A stretch of DNA of 58,671 nucleotides from Acidobacteriota bacterium (GTDB lineage Bacteria; Acidobacteriota; UBA6911; RPQK01; DATIPO01), in contig DATIPQ010000013.1 in the NCBI GenBank assembly GCA_035471785.1, forward strand, positions 1 to 58,671, given 5' to 3'. This document shows positions 44,487-52,731 of this stretch, piece after piece (within the stretch, counting starts at the first letter, position 1; every line of letters starts with the position of its first letter). The notes under the pieces were generated by a model that did no database searches, was not told where the DNA came from, and saw only the letters and a list, made by a program, of their open reading frames with translations. The translations under genes were made by a program, and so were the position numbers.

Positions 44487-47252
44487 TTATTCGGCCCGCA
44501 GGGCCAGCAGGGGATCGATGCGGGAGGCACGGCGGGCCGGGATGTAGTTGGCCAACAGAGCCACTGCCACCAGCAAGGCCACAGCGCTCAAGAAAGAGAG
44601 GGGATCGAGCGGACGGATGCCGTACAGGACGGCGCTCAAGACCTGGCTCAAGAGCCCGGCCAGCACCAGTCCCAGCAGAGCGCCGATCAGCACCATGCCC
44701 ATGCCCTCGCGCACCACCTGGCGCTGCACGTCCCCGGCTCGCGCTCCCAGAGCCATGCGAGTGCCGATCTCGCGCTTGCGTCCGGAGACCGAGTAGGCGA
44801 TGACGCCGTAGAGTCCCACCGAAGCCAGAAACAGTGCGAAGACGCCGAATCCGCTCAGGAACACCGCCCCGGCCCGGACTCCGAAGAGAGAGCGGTCGGC
44901 CTCCGCGCGCAGGGTGCCGAACTCCAGGAAAACGGCATCGGGATCAAAGGCCAGCACTTCGTCGCGCAGTAGCGGCAGCAGTTCCTTGGCGGGCCCGGCG
45001 CTGCGCACCAGGATGGCGCTCGACCCGGCCCGGGTCTGATCGGAGCAGAAGTGAACGACGGGCCGCGGAGACTCGCCCACGGTGCGCATCTTGTAGTCCT
45101 GAGAAACGCCCACGATTTCATAGGGCGTGCGCGAATCGGCCGACAGCAAGCGCTGTCCCAAGGCACTGCGGCCGGGCCAGAATCGCTCCGCCATGGCCTT
45201 GCTCACCACCAGCACGCGAGGCGACTGAGGAGTGTCCTGAGAGGTGCATGCCCTTCCCTGCAAAAGCTCGACCTGCAAGGTCTCGAAGTAGTTTGGCCCC
45301 ACCCGGGTGGTGTCGATGTTGTGGGGCTTTTCATCAGGGCTCTGCTCTTCCAGATAAAAGTCGTTCTGGTGGACGTTGAGCGAAAAGGGCGAGGGATTGG
45401 CGCGGGCCGCCGATTCCACCCCGGGCAGCCCCGCCAGACGCTCGGTCAGCTCGACGAGTTTGGCGTGCCCCTGCTGAGGCGTATATCCGCGGGTGTCGAG
45501 GCTGAAGGACATCATGGCCAAGCGCTGGGCAGGAAAGCCCAGTTCGATGGACTGGGCCTGATTGAAACTGCGGGCCATCAGTCCGGCCCCCACCAGCAGG
45601 ACGGTGGAAAGCGCCACCTGAGCCATCACCAGCACCTTGCGCATGCCGAAATAAGAGCGGCGGCCCTGCAAGTGGGAGGACTCGGCGTCCTTGAGGGCGG
45701 GAATCAGGTTGGCGCGGGTGGACTGCAAGGCCGGAGCCAGCCCGAAAATGACGCCGGTGGCGCAGGATACCGAGAGGGCGAAGAGCAGCACCCTCCAGTC
45801 CATCGACAGGTCGACGTCGATGGAGATGGAAATCGGCAGGGGCATGGCCGCCAGAGCCTGCATGCTGAACAGGGCCAGCAGGATTCCCAGACCGCCTCCC
45901 GCCCCGGCCAGCAGCAGGCTCTCGGTGAGAAGCTGGCGCACCAGGCGTCCGCGTCCGGCCCCCAGCGCCAGGCGCAGGGCGATCTCGCGGCGGCGGGCCG
46001 ACACCCTGGCCAGAAACATGTTGGCCACGTTGGCGCAGGCGATGAGCAAGACCAGCCCCACCACCGCCAGGAGAAAATAGGCCACCGGCCCCAGGGCCGA
46101 GTCGGCCTCAGGATGCACCCTCACCTCAGAGGTGGGGAAGAGCACCGCCCCGCGTCCCTCGTTGCTGCGCGGGTACTCCAGGGCCAAACGCGACATGACG
46201 GTGCTGCACTGGGTTTGGGCCTGTTGCAGGGATGCGCCGGGCGCCAGCCGTCCCACCAGGGTCAGCCATCTGCGTCCGCGGCGTTCGATGATGGTGTCGC
46301 CGGGAGAAGGGGCCGAGTCCTGCATCCCCACCGGCTCGATCGTCTCCGCCATCATGACGGGGATCCACAAGGCCGGGGAGATGCCCGCCATCAGTCCCTG
46401 AAAGCGCTTTGGAGCCACCCCCACCACCTGAAAGTCCCGGTCGTTGATGGAAACGGTCTGGCCCAGTACGTCCCGGCTGCCGCCGAAACGCTCCTGCCAG
46501 AAGGCGTGGCCCAGCACGGCCACCGGACTGGCTCCCTCGGCCACGCATTCATCGGACCTGAAACCGCGTCCCAATCGGAGGTTGAGGCCCATGACTTCGA
46601 AGTAGTTGCAGTCGGCGATCTCGCCGATCAGCAGCTCGGTACGCCCCTGCCACTGCAGATTTCCGAACATCAGCGAGTAGGCCGTCATGGAAGAGAACGC
46701 CTCCACCTGTGCGCTGAGGTCCCGGTAGTCGGAATAGGAATGAGTGCCGTAGTTGGTTCCGCTGGCGCCAGTGGCGAAGACGGTGGCCAGACGTCCCGGT
46801 TGCTCCACGGGCAGCGGACGCAGCAGCACGGCGTTGACGATGTTGAAGACGGCGGTGTTGACACCGATGCCCAAAGCCAGAGTGAGGACGGCGGTGAGGG
46901 TGAAGCCCGGACGCTTGGCAAAGGTCCTCAGGGCGAAACGAATATCGGCACTCAGTTCTCGCATGTAAGAAAATCCTTTCGCATGAAAAGGGCTCATCAA
47001 GGCGCGCCGCAGCCCGGCGCCCATCTTCCTCAGCGACCGCAAGCCGAAGTGCCAGGCCACCGAGAAGGCCTGACGCCGGTACCAGCGGCGGGCGCGGGAG
47101 GGCAAGGTTGCGTGGCGGGAGCGGAATTCCTCCAGCAGATCGCCGTAAATCGACTCGCCTTCCAGGGTGTCGGGCAGTGTCCGGCGCAGGAACCAGGCGC
47201 TCAATGAGGGCGGCCCCTTGCGGCCCCTGCCGGTGGGCGGAGGCAGGCTCAC
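44487..47252 (-). CDS. ADOP-type ABC transporter permease (MacB/FtsX-like, duplicated)
   Basis: The 921-residue protein is a fused, duplicated permease. An N-terminal cytoplasmic stretch of ~90 residues (GESIYGDLLEEFRSR) is typical of the acidobacterial duplicated orphan permease group. It is followed by a first membrane span (TLTAVLTLALGIGVNTAVF), a MacB-like periplasmic core, an FtsX block (ACANVANMFLARVSARRREI, RLALGAGRGRLVRQLL), a second periplasmic core and a last FtsX block (YSVSGRKREIGTRMALGA). No ATPase gene is adjacent, as usual for ADOPs. The GTG start overlaps the PadR stop in GTGA. Substrate is unknown; drug or peptide efflux is possible. Confidence 0.92.
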   Translation of the reverse strand: MSLPPPTGRGRKGPPSLSAWFLRRTLPDTLEGESIYGDLLEEFRSRHATLPSRARRWYRRQAFSVAWHFGLRSLRKMGAGLRRALMSPFHAKGFSYMRELSADIRFALRTFAKRPGFTLTAVLTLALGIGVNTAVFNIVNAVLLRPLPVEQPGRLATVFATGASGTNYGTHSYSDYRDLSAQVEAFSSMTAYSLMFGNLQWQGRTELLIGEIADCNYFEVMGLNLRLGRGFRSDECVAEGASPVAVLGHAFWQERFGGSRDVLGQTVSINDRDFQVVGVAPKRFQGLMAGISPALWIPVMMAETIEPVGMQDSAPSPGDTIIERRGRRWLTLVGRLAPGASLQQAQTQCSTVMSRLALEYPRSNEGRGAVLFPTSEVRVHPEADSALGPVAYFLLAVVGLVLLIACANVANMFLARVSARRREIALRLALGAGRGRLVRQLLTESLLLAGAGGGLGILLALFSMQALAAMPLPISISIDVDLSMDWRVLLFALSVSCATGVIFGLAPALQSTRANLIPALKDAESSHLQGRRSYFGMRKVLVMAQVALSTVLLVGAGLMARSFNQAQSIELGFPAQRLAMMSFSLDTRGYTPQQGHAKLVELTERLAGLPGVESAARANPSPFSLNVHQNDFYLEEQSPDEKPHNIDTTRVGPNYFETLQVELLQGRACTSQDTPQSPRVLVVSKAMAERFWPGRSALGQRLLSADSRTPYEIVGVSQDYKMRTVGESPRPVVHFCSDQTRAGSSAILVRSAGPAKELLPLLRDEVLAFDPDAVFLEFGTLRAEADRSLFGVRAGAVFLSGFGVFALFLASVGLYGVIAYSVSGRKREIGTRMALGARAGDVQRQVVREGMGMVLIGALLGLVLAGLLSQVLSAVLYGIRPLDPLSFLSAVALLVAVALLANYIPARRASRIDPLLALRAE

Positions 47253-47587
47253 CTCGATCCCCTTTCAAATACGTGGTCGAGGCCCCGATAAAGGGCCTCC
47301 ATGGCCTGGCGAGCATCCTTCAAGGCTTGCAGTCCCGGCCCGGTGACCTGAAAGCGCCGCTTGCGGTAGCCGCTGCGGTCGGCGCCGGGCGAGGCGATGC
47401 TCCAGCGCAAGAATCCCTTGCGCTCCAGGCGGTCCAGGGAGGAGTAGAGGGCGCCCCGCGAAACCTCGCGTCCAGCCCGATCTTCCAGCAGCTTGCTGAT
47501 CCCGGGGCCGAAGGCTTCATCCTCCAACTGCAGCACCGCCAGCAACACCATCTGTTCGAACTCTCCCAAACTGCTCTTGCGCGACAT
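47249..47587 (-). CDS. PadR family transcriptional repressor
   Basis: The 112-residue product has a PadR winged helix: LGEFEQMVLLAVLQL, GREVSRGALYSSLDRLERKG and the wing YRKRRFQVTGPG, with a C-terminal dimerisation helix. PadR proteins repress their own promoters and neighbouring efflux genes. Here the gene is cotranscribed with the ADOP permease (4-base overlap), and an ATGT-N11-ACAT operator overlaps the start of its transcript. Induction by a small molecule or envelope stress is the likely mode. Confidence 0.95.
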   Translation of the reverse strand: MSRKSSLGEFEQMVLLAVLQLEDEAFGPGISKLLEDRAGREVSRGALYSSLDRLERKGFLRWSIASPGADRSGYRKRRFQVTGPGLQALKDARQAMEALYRGLDHVFERGSR

Positions 47588-47631
47588 GTTCCGCTTTCTC
47601 CCTTGCTCGGTGGCGACGTCTTACCTCTCAA

Positions 47632-47650
47632 ATGTCTACTTTGCAGACAT
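47632..47650 (-). promoter_or_regulatory. PadR operator (inverted repeat)
   Basis: ATGTCTGCAAAGTAGACAT on the minus strand has near-perfect 8-base arms around a 3-base centre and the ATGT...ACAT ends typical of PadR boxes. It begins seven bases downstream of the -10 box and so covers the transcription start, as expected for autorepression. Confidence 0.7.
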
Positions 47651-47656
47651 GTTGCG

Positions 47657-47685
47657 ATTGTAGACTCTAGGACGCAGCACCTCAA
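47657..47685 (-). promoter_or_regulatory. Promoter of the padR-ADOP operon
   Basis: On the minus strand TTGAGG (47680-47685), a 17-base spacer and TACAAT (47657-47662) form a near-consensus promoter. The operator follows immediately. The leader before ATG 47587 is about 60 bases. Confidence 0.65.
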
Positions 47686-47741
47686 CCGAGGATTAACAAA
47701 CCCAGGCGAAAAATCTTCCCTTTCGTGATAGAACTAGCGTT

Positions 47742-48884
47742 ATGCAGCGTTCTACCGGGTTCAAGCTGACGGCCTCCGCGGCGGTCTTCGTGCTGGCCGC
47801 CGGATTGGTGGCCTTGGGCATTTGGGTGGGCTTTTCCATCAAAAACCGCGAACTGCGCGAGCGCGTGGAGTACGCCACCCAGTCGCGCACCCTGGGCGCC
47901 CTCTTCGAGAAAGAGGGGACCGATCCCTTCACCTACGCCTACGACCAGCCCGAAAAGGCCTCCCAGGAGATGAAAGGCTACACCTGGTCGATTCCGGTCG
48001 TCCCCACCCCTTTTGTGGGAACGGCTCCCGAGCCGGGACGCCATGACAACTCCATCATCAACCAGCTCCAATTCAGGGACCGGCGACCCCTTCCCGCCCC
48101 CAAGCCCGAGGACGAGCTTCGCATCTTCCTGACGGGCGGATCGACCGCCTTCGGCGTAGGAGCGCCCAGCCAGGACTCCATCGTGGGGGCCTACCTGGAG
48201 GACATCCTCAACCGATCGGCCCCAGGCGGTCAAGAGTACCGCGTCTATACCTTCGCTTCGCCTTCCTGGTCGAGCACTCATGAGCGCATCGCCATCGAGA
48301 ACCGCCTCTCGGAATGGAGTCCCGACCTGATCGTTTCGCTTTCCGGCAACAACGACGTCTATTGGGCCCTCTCAGGCCGCAATATCCTGTGGTCGCGAAC
48401 CCATCAGGAGCAATACTTCTGGCTCATGCTGCGGGCCCTGCACCGAGCCTACGACAGTTGGCACCTGAGCGACGTGGAGGAGCGGCAGGAGGGCCCGGTG
48501 AGTCCTTCCCTGGTGGTGGAGCGCCTGGAGAAGAACGTCCGGCTGGCCGAGATGGCCGCCCGCATGGGCCGAGGACGCTATCTCTTCGTGCTCCAGCCCA
48601 CCGTCTACTGGACCAAGAAGCCCCTGACGCCCCGCGAAGCTCACTGGCGCAAGGAGGATCTCGCCGCCTACTACGAAGAGGTGGGACCGGCCCTCGAGGA
48701 CCTGCTCCAGCGACTGAAAAGGGAAGGGCTGCTGACGGCTTCCGCCGCGGACGCCTTCGACTCCCGGCCGGAGACCGAGGAGGTGTTCCTCGACTCGGTC
48801 CATTTCGGGGACCGCGGCAACCGGCTCATCGCCCAGCGCCTGGCCCCCGAAGTGCTGAAAGCGCTGGAGGCCCCAGTCCGCTAG
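47742..48884 (+). CDS. Membrane-anchored SGNH-hydrolase-like protein
   Basis: The 380-residue product has an N-terminal anchor (~9-30, LTASAAVFVLAAGLVALGIW) and an extracytoplasmic SGNH-like domain. Block I is LTGGSTAFG (Ser134), block III is SLSGNNDVY and the end dyad is DSVHFGD (Asp351, His354). Such proteins act as esterases or O-acyl-modifying enzymes of surface glycans. It diverges from the padR-ADOP operon, sharing a 154-base region. It ends at a CTAG tetranucleotide that also holds the stop of the convergent TlpA-like gene. Confidence 0.8.
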   Translation: MQRSTGFKLTASAAVFVLAAGLVALGIWVGFSIKNRELRERVEYATQSRTLGALFEKEGTDPFTYAYDQPEKASQEMKGYTWSIPVVPTPFVGTAPEPGRHDNSIINQLQFRDRRPLPAPKPEDELRIFLTGGSTAFGVGAPSQDSIVGAYLEDILNRSAPGGQEYRVYTFASPSWSSTHERIAIENRLSEWSPDLIVSLSGNNDVYWALSGRNILWSRTHQEQYFWLMLRALHRAYDSWHLSDVEERQEGPVSPSLVVERLEKNVRLAEMAARMGRGRYLFVLQPTVYWTKKPLTPREAHWRKEDLAAYYEEVGPALEDLLQRLKREGLLTASAADAFDSRPETEEVFLDSVHFGDRGNRLIAQRLAPEVLKALEAPVR

Positions 48885-49483
48885 CGAGTGCCGGAGGAAG
48901 AGCCGGCCGCTTGGCCGGTCAGTTCGCGCAAGGCCGGATCGAGCCTCTCCTGGACGGCGATCAGACCGGTCATGAAAGCCCTTACGGTGCCCTCGCGATC
49001 GAGCAGCACGGTGGCGGGCAGGCCGCGCACCTGGTAGGCGGGGCCGACGCGGATGTCTTCGTCCATCAGCACGTCGGCCTTCAGGCCCGTATCCTCGAGG
49101 TAGTCGCGGATGGTCTGGGCGTCCTCGCCCCAATTGACGCTGTAGAGCACCACGCCCTGTGAGCCGTACTTGGCCGCGGTCTCCTCCAGCAGGGGCATGA
49201 CGCGGCGGCAAGGACTGCACCAGGTGGCCCAGAAGTCGAGAATGACGATGTCTTTGCCGAAGTGCTGGGACAGGGTGACCGTACCGCCTTCCAGGCGGGG
49301 AAGGGTGAAGTCGGGCGCCTGTTTGCCGTAGAGCGCATAGGACTGGGATTGCAGTCGACCGGCTTGCGATTCCTCGGCGGGGGATTCGTCCGCCGAAGCC
49401 GGGTCGCCGGACGGCGAGGCACACGACGCCGCCAGCAGTGCCAGAAGGGCGGCGAAAAACGTCTTGGCGAGGGGGCGGAACAT
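48881..49483 (-). CDS. TlpA-like thioredoxin-fold lipoprotein
   Basis: The 200-residue product has a lipoprotein signal peptide with the acylated Cys21 (LLAASC) and a TlpA/ResA-like redox domain (~53-190). The active site is WCSPC (C89, C92), followed later by the cis-proline GLPATVLLD. It should reduce disulphides in the periplasm, for example in cytochrome c maturation. It starts one base after the DUF983 gene stop, so the two are cotranscribed. Confidence 0.92.
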   Translation of the reverse strand: MFRPLAKTFFAALLALLAASCASPSGDPASADESPAEESQAGRLQSQSYALYGKQAPDFTLPRLEGGTVTLSQHFGKDIVILDFWATWCSPCRRVMPLLEETAAKYGSQGVVLYSVNWGEDAQTIRDYLEDTGLKADVLMDEDIRVGPAYQVRGLPATVLLDREGTVRAFMTGLIAVQERLDPALRELTGQAAGSSSGTR

Positions 49484-49484
49484 C

Positions 49485-49853
49485 CTACGATTCTAGATGA
49501 AAGCGGGAGAGATAATCCAGTCCGATGCAGATAGAAAGGCGCACGGGCATGGTCAGCAGGAAGACGGCCACGATGACCAGCAAGAAGAAAATCCGGTAAA
49601 GATAGGGCTCGGGGGTGAATCCCAAATAGAGGATGATCATGGGGCCGGCTACGAAGATACGGTCGCCGATGACCCAGAATCCCCAGGTGTCTCCAGGTGC
49701 GGGCTGAAAACGCAGCCCGCACTCGCCGCACTCCTCGTGGGGGGTAAACCAACGTTTGAAGATGTGTCCGCGTCCACAACGCGGACAGCGCTTGGCCCAT
49801 CCCCTGCGCAGCACTTTCCTCAACGGCGGAGCCTTGATTTCGGCGATGCCCAT
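49485..49853 (-). CDS. DUF983 family membrane protein
   Basis: The 122-residue product has two zinc-ribbon-like cysteine pairs at the N-terminus (RCPRCGRG and CGECGLRF), then PAPGDTWGFWVIGDR and two hydrophobic segments. This is the DUF983 layout, of unknown function, often near respiratory or redox genes. The ATG (49853) has no Shine-Dalgarno. A -10-like AATACT ends six bases upstream, so the mRNA may be leaderless. Confidence 0.88.
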   Translation of the reverse strand: MGIAEIKAPPLRKVLRRGWAKRCPRCGRGHIFKRWFTPHEECGECGLRFQPAPGDTWGFWVIGDRIFVAGPMIILYLGFTPEPYLYRIFFLLVIVAVFLLTMPVRLSICIGLDYLSRFHLES

Positions 49854-49859
49854 TATCTT

Positions 49860-49890
49860 AGTATTCTAATACTTTAGGCCGTGTGCAAGT
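49860..49890 (-). promoter_or_regulatory. Promoter of the DUF983-TlpA operon with overlapping palindrome
   Basis: On the minus strand TTGCAC and AATACT (49860-49865) are about 17 bases apart. The -10 is one arm of a 14-base palindrome AGTATTAGAATACT (49860-49873). The palindrome could be an operator. Confidence 0.4.
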
Positions 49891-49926
49891 GTATCTGGTT
49901 AACACGGAGTTTACGCCTCGGTTCCT

Positions 49927-51771
49927 TCAGGAAACGCTGTCGCGGCTTTCTTGCTGATAGCGAAGGGGCAGGCGGTATTGGCTGTCGACCTCTTTGTCTT
50001 CGGGTACTACGGGGATTTCGATGCGGAAGATGCTTCCCTTGCCTTCTTGGCTCTCGACCGAGACCTTTCCTCCCAGGGAGAGGCAGACGTGCTTGACGAT
50101 GGCCAGTCCCAGGCCGGTGCCTCCCATCTCCCGCGAGCGGGCTTTGTCGACGCGGTAGAAACGCTCGAAGATGCGTTCTTGTTCGCGCGGCTCGATGCCG
50201 ATGCCGTTGTCTTCCACTTCGACCACGGCGAATTCGCTGCCGCTGTAGACGCGCACCCGGACGCGTCCCCCGCGGGGCGTGTACTTGATGGCGTTGTCGA
50301 GCAGGTTGGTCACGGCTTGCTGGAGGGCGTCCATGTCGCCGCGAACCCTGATGGGCACTTCGGGCAGGAGTTCCTCGATTTGGATCCTCTTCTCCTCGGC
50401 CACCGACATCAGGTCGGGGACGGAGTCGAGAACCGGCTCACGCAGGTCGAGAATGGTCTTGCGCAGTCCGTGCTCCTCGCTCTGAAGGCGGGAAAGGCTG
50501 ATCAGGTCGGTGACCAGGTTGGAGAGGCGCTGAGACTGCTTGCGGATCTTCTTGAGGAACTTCTTGCGCGTCTTTGCGCCCATCTCCTTGTCGTCGAGAA
50601 TGGTCTCGACGATGCCGCGGATGACCGTAATGGGCGTTTTCAGTTCGTGGGAAACGTTGGCCACGAAGTCGCGGCGTATCACTTCCAGCCGGCGCAGTTC
50701 GGTGACGTCGTGAAGGACCAGCACGGCTCCGTCCAGATCTCCCGCCTGAGAGCGCAGGGGACGCGCCTGAATCTGCAACTGGTTGTCGGTCCCGGCCAGC
50801 AGCCGTACCTCGCTGTGAACCTCCTGGCCGGTTTCCAGCGCTTCCGAGAGCACTTGGCGCACCTCTTTGATGGGAATGGCTTCGGTGGCTATTGGATGGG
50901 ACTGGTGGACGTCCTCCATCTGCAGCATGCGGTGGGCGGCGGCGTTCATGTGCACGATGCGCCCCTGGGAATCGACGGCGATGACGCCCTCCACCATGCT
51001 GCCCAAGATGGCCAGCAGTTCGTGACGGTCCTTGTTGATGGTGACCACTCGGTCTTGCAGTTCGTCGGCCATGGTGTTGAAGGCTTTGGCCAACTGCCCG
51101 AGTTCGTCGGACGAGATCTTGTCGACACGCTTGGCATAGTCGCCGGAAGCGATGCTCTCCACACCCTGGATCAGTCCGCCCAGCGGCTGGGTGACCCTGC
51201 GGGCGAAGAAATAGCCCACCACCAGCGCCACGCTGACCGCGATCACCAGCCCCAGCACGATGATGGTCCGCAGGTGGGCCAGGCGCTCATCGATGGCCGT
51301 GAGGGGAAGCGAGGCCCGCACGTAGCCCACCAGCCGGTCGGAATCCTTGACCGGTATGGCCACGTACATCATGTTCTTTTTGACCGTGCGGCTGAAGCGG
51401 CTGGAGAGTCCGAAGCCTTCATCCCGCGCCTGCAGGATTTCAGGACGCGTGGAGTGATCGTTCATGCTCTTCGGGTTTTCGTCGGTGTCGGCCAGCACCA
51501 GCCCGTCGCTGCGGATGACGGTGAGGCGAGGTTTGAGGTCGTCTCCCAGGGCGTGGATGCGGTCCTGCAAGGCGGGGTCCCGGCCCTGGATCAGGGCCGG
51601 CAGCGCCACCTCGCGCAGCAGGTAGACGGCTTCCCGCAGCCCGCTGCGGGTTTCCTCGATGGAATCTCTCTGAATCTGGCGTCCTACCAGCACGCCCACC
51701 ACTCCGGCGGTGAGCAGGATCAGCACTACGTAGCTGGCGTAAAGCTTCCAGATGAAGCGCGATCTCTTCAA
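49927..51771 (-). CDS. PhoR-like sensor histidine kinase
   Basis: The 614-residue inner-membrane kinase has a first span (~9-30), a periplasmic sensor of ~130 residues, a second span (~168-190) and a HAMP domain (~190-245). A PAS domain follows (~250-360, EGVIAVDSQGRIVHMNAAAH). The HisKA phosphorylation site is His375 in VSHELKTPITVIRG, and the ATPase part has DNAIKYTP, DNGIGIEP and GGTGLGLAIVK. This order is that of PhoR/WalK-type kinases. Its ATG overlaps the stop of the response regulator gene in ATGA. The signal is not known; phosphate limitation is one possibility. Confidence 0.93.
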   Translation of the reverse strand: MKRSRFIWKLYASYVVLILLTAGVVGVLVGRQIQRDSIEETRSGLREAVYLLREVALPALIQGRDPALQDRIHALGDDLKPRLTVIRSDGLVLADTDENPKSMNDHSTRPEILQARDEGFGLSSRFSRTVKKNMMYVAIPVKDSDRLVGYVRASLPLTAIDERLAHLRTIIVLGLVIAVSVALVVGYFFARRVTQPLGGLIQGVESIASGDYAKRVDKISSDELGQLAKAFNTMADELQDRVVTINKDRHELLAILGSMVEGVIAVDSQGRIVHMNAAAHRMLQMEDVHQSHPIATEAIPIKEVRQVLSEALETGQEVHSEVRLLAGTDNQLQIQARPLRSQAGDLDGAVLVLHDVTELRRLEVIRRDFVANVSHELKTPITVIRGIVETILDDKEMGAKTRKKFLKKIRKQSQRLSNLVTDLISLSRLQSEEHGLRKTILDLREPVLDSVPDLMSVAEEKRIQIEELLPEVPIRVRGDMDALQQAVTNLLDNAIKYTPRGGRVRVRVYSGSEFAVVEVEDNGIGIEPREQERIFERFYRVDKARSREMGGTGLGLAIVKHVCLSLGGKVSVESQEGKGSIFRIEIPVVPEDKEVDSQYRLPLRYQQESRDSVS

Positions 51772-52475
51772 GCGACGGCTCCCTTGAGGTCGCGGAAGCG
51801 GTATCCCACGCCCCGGATGGTCTCGATGACGTCGCGCTTTTCATCCAGCTTCTTACGGATGGAGCGGACGTGGACATCGATGTTTCGGTCATGCACGAAG
51901 GCGTCTTCGCCGATGACCCGGTTGAGCAACTGGTCGCGCTTGAAGACGCGTCCGGGGTGAGCGGCCAGAAAGTGCAGCAGCCGGAATTCGGTGGCGGTGA
52001 AGGTGACCAGGCGTCCGCCCACCGTCACCTCGTGACGGGCGGCGTCGATGACGATGTCTCCCCGCACGATGCGCTCGCCTTCGCCCAGTTCTTCCTTGAG
52101 CGGCCCTCGCCGCAGCACGGCCCGCACCCGCGCCATCAGCTCCTTGGGACTGAAAGGCTTGGTGACGTAGTCGTCCGCCCCCACTCCCAATCCCAGCACC
52201 ACTTCGCTTTCTTCTCCCTTGGCCGTGACCATGATGACGGGGATGGATCGGGTGAGGGGATCGGACTTGAGGCGCTTGCAGACTTCGATGCCGTCGCGTC
52301 CGGGCAGCATCAGGTCGAGCAGCACCACGTCGGGATTCTCCCGCCTCGCCACCTCGAGTCCTTCTTCCCCGTTGGTGGAGGTGAGGACCGAGTAGCCCTC
52401 GCGCTTCAGGTTGTACTGGATCATTTCCAGAATGTCATTCTCGTCTTCAATAACGACGACCTTCTCACGTTGCAA
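51768..52475 (-). CDS. PhoB/OmpR-type response regulator
   Basis: From a TTG at 52475 (AGGAGG six bases upstream) the product is 235 residues; the upstream TTG at 52502 has no such site. The receiver domain has the acidic pocket (IEDEND) and phospho-acceptor Asp54 (VLLDLMLPGRDG), then TAKGEE and the DDYVTKPFSPKEL lysine. The C-terminal winged helix (~135-230, HDRNIDVHVRSIRKKLD, IRGVGYRF) is of OmpR/PhoB type. It is cotranscribed with the sensor kinase. The promoter region carries an inverted repeat at 52527-52546. Confidence 0.95.
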   Translation of the reverse strand: MQREKVVVIEDENDILEMIQYNLKREGYSVLTSTNGEEGLEVARRENPDVVLLDLMLPGRDGIEVCKRLKSDPLTRSIPVIMVTAKGEESEVVLGLGVGADDYVTKPFSPKELMARVRAVLRRGPLKEELGEGERIVRGDIVIDAARHEVTVGGRLVTFTATEFRLLHFLAAHPGRVFKRDQLLNRVIGEDAFVHDRNIDVHVRSIRKKLDEKRDVIETIRGVGYRFRDLKGAVA

Positions 52476-52521
52476 GACGACCCTCCTGTCGAAGTTTATC
52501 AAGACCGCAGTCTAGCCGCCG

Positions 52522-52546
52522 ATTATGAAGATCGTGTTAAATCTTC
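52522..52546 (-). promoter_or_regulatory. Putative promoter and inverted repeat upstream of the two-component operon
   Basis: A -10-like CATAAT (52522-52527, minus strand) lies 46 bases before the TTG start of the regulator. Next to it is an inverted repeat with arms GAAGAT (52527-52532) and ATCTTC (52541-52546), a candidate binding site. The -35 is weak. The remaining 52547-52731 contains no clear gene. Confidence 0.35.
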
Positions 52547-52731
52547 ACCCTCCAGTTCCACCTCTTGTGGGAGGCGAGGTCCGACACGCCAAAAATCGAG
52601 CGGCCATCGACCTCAACGACTTCCAATCCAGGGCACTGGCCGAACGAGGAGATGTGAGTTATAGTTCGTCTCACGCTGAACGCGGTTGCCCTGCCCACTT
52701 ACATTCTTTTGTCCAGGGAGGCGGAAAAGCT

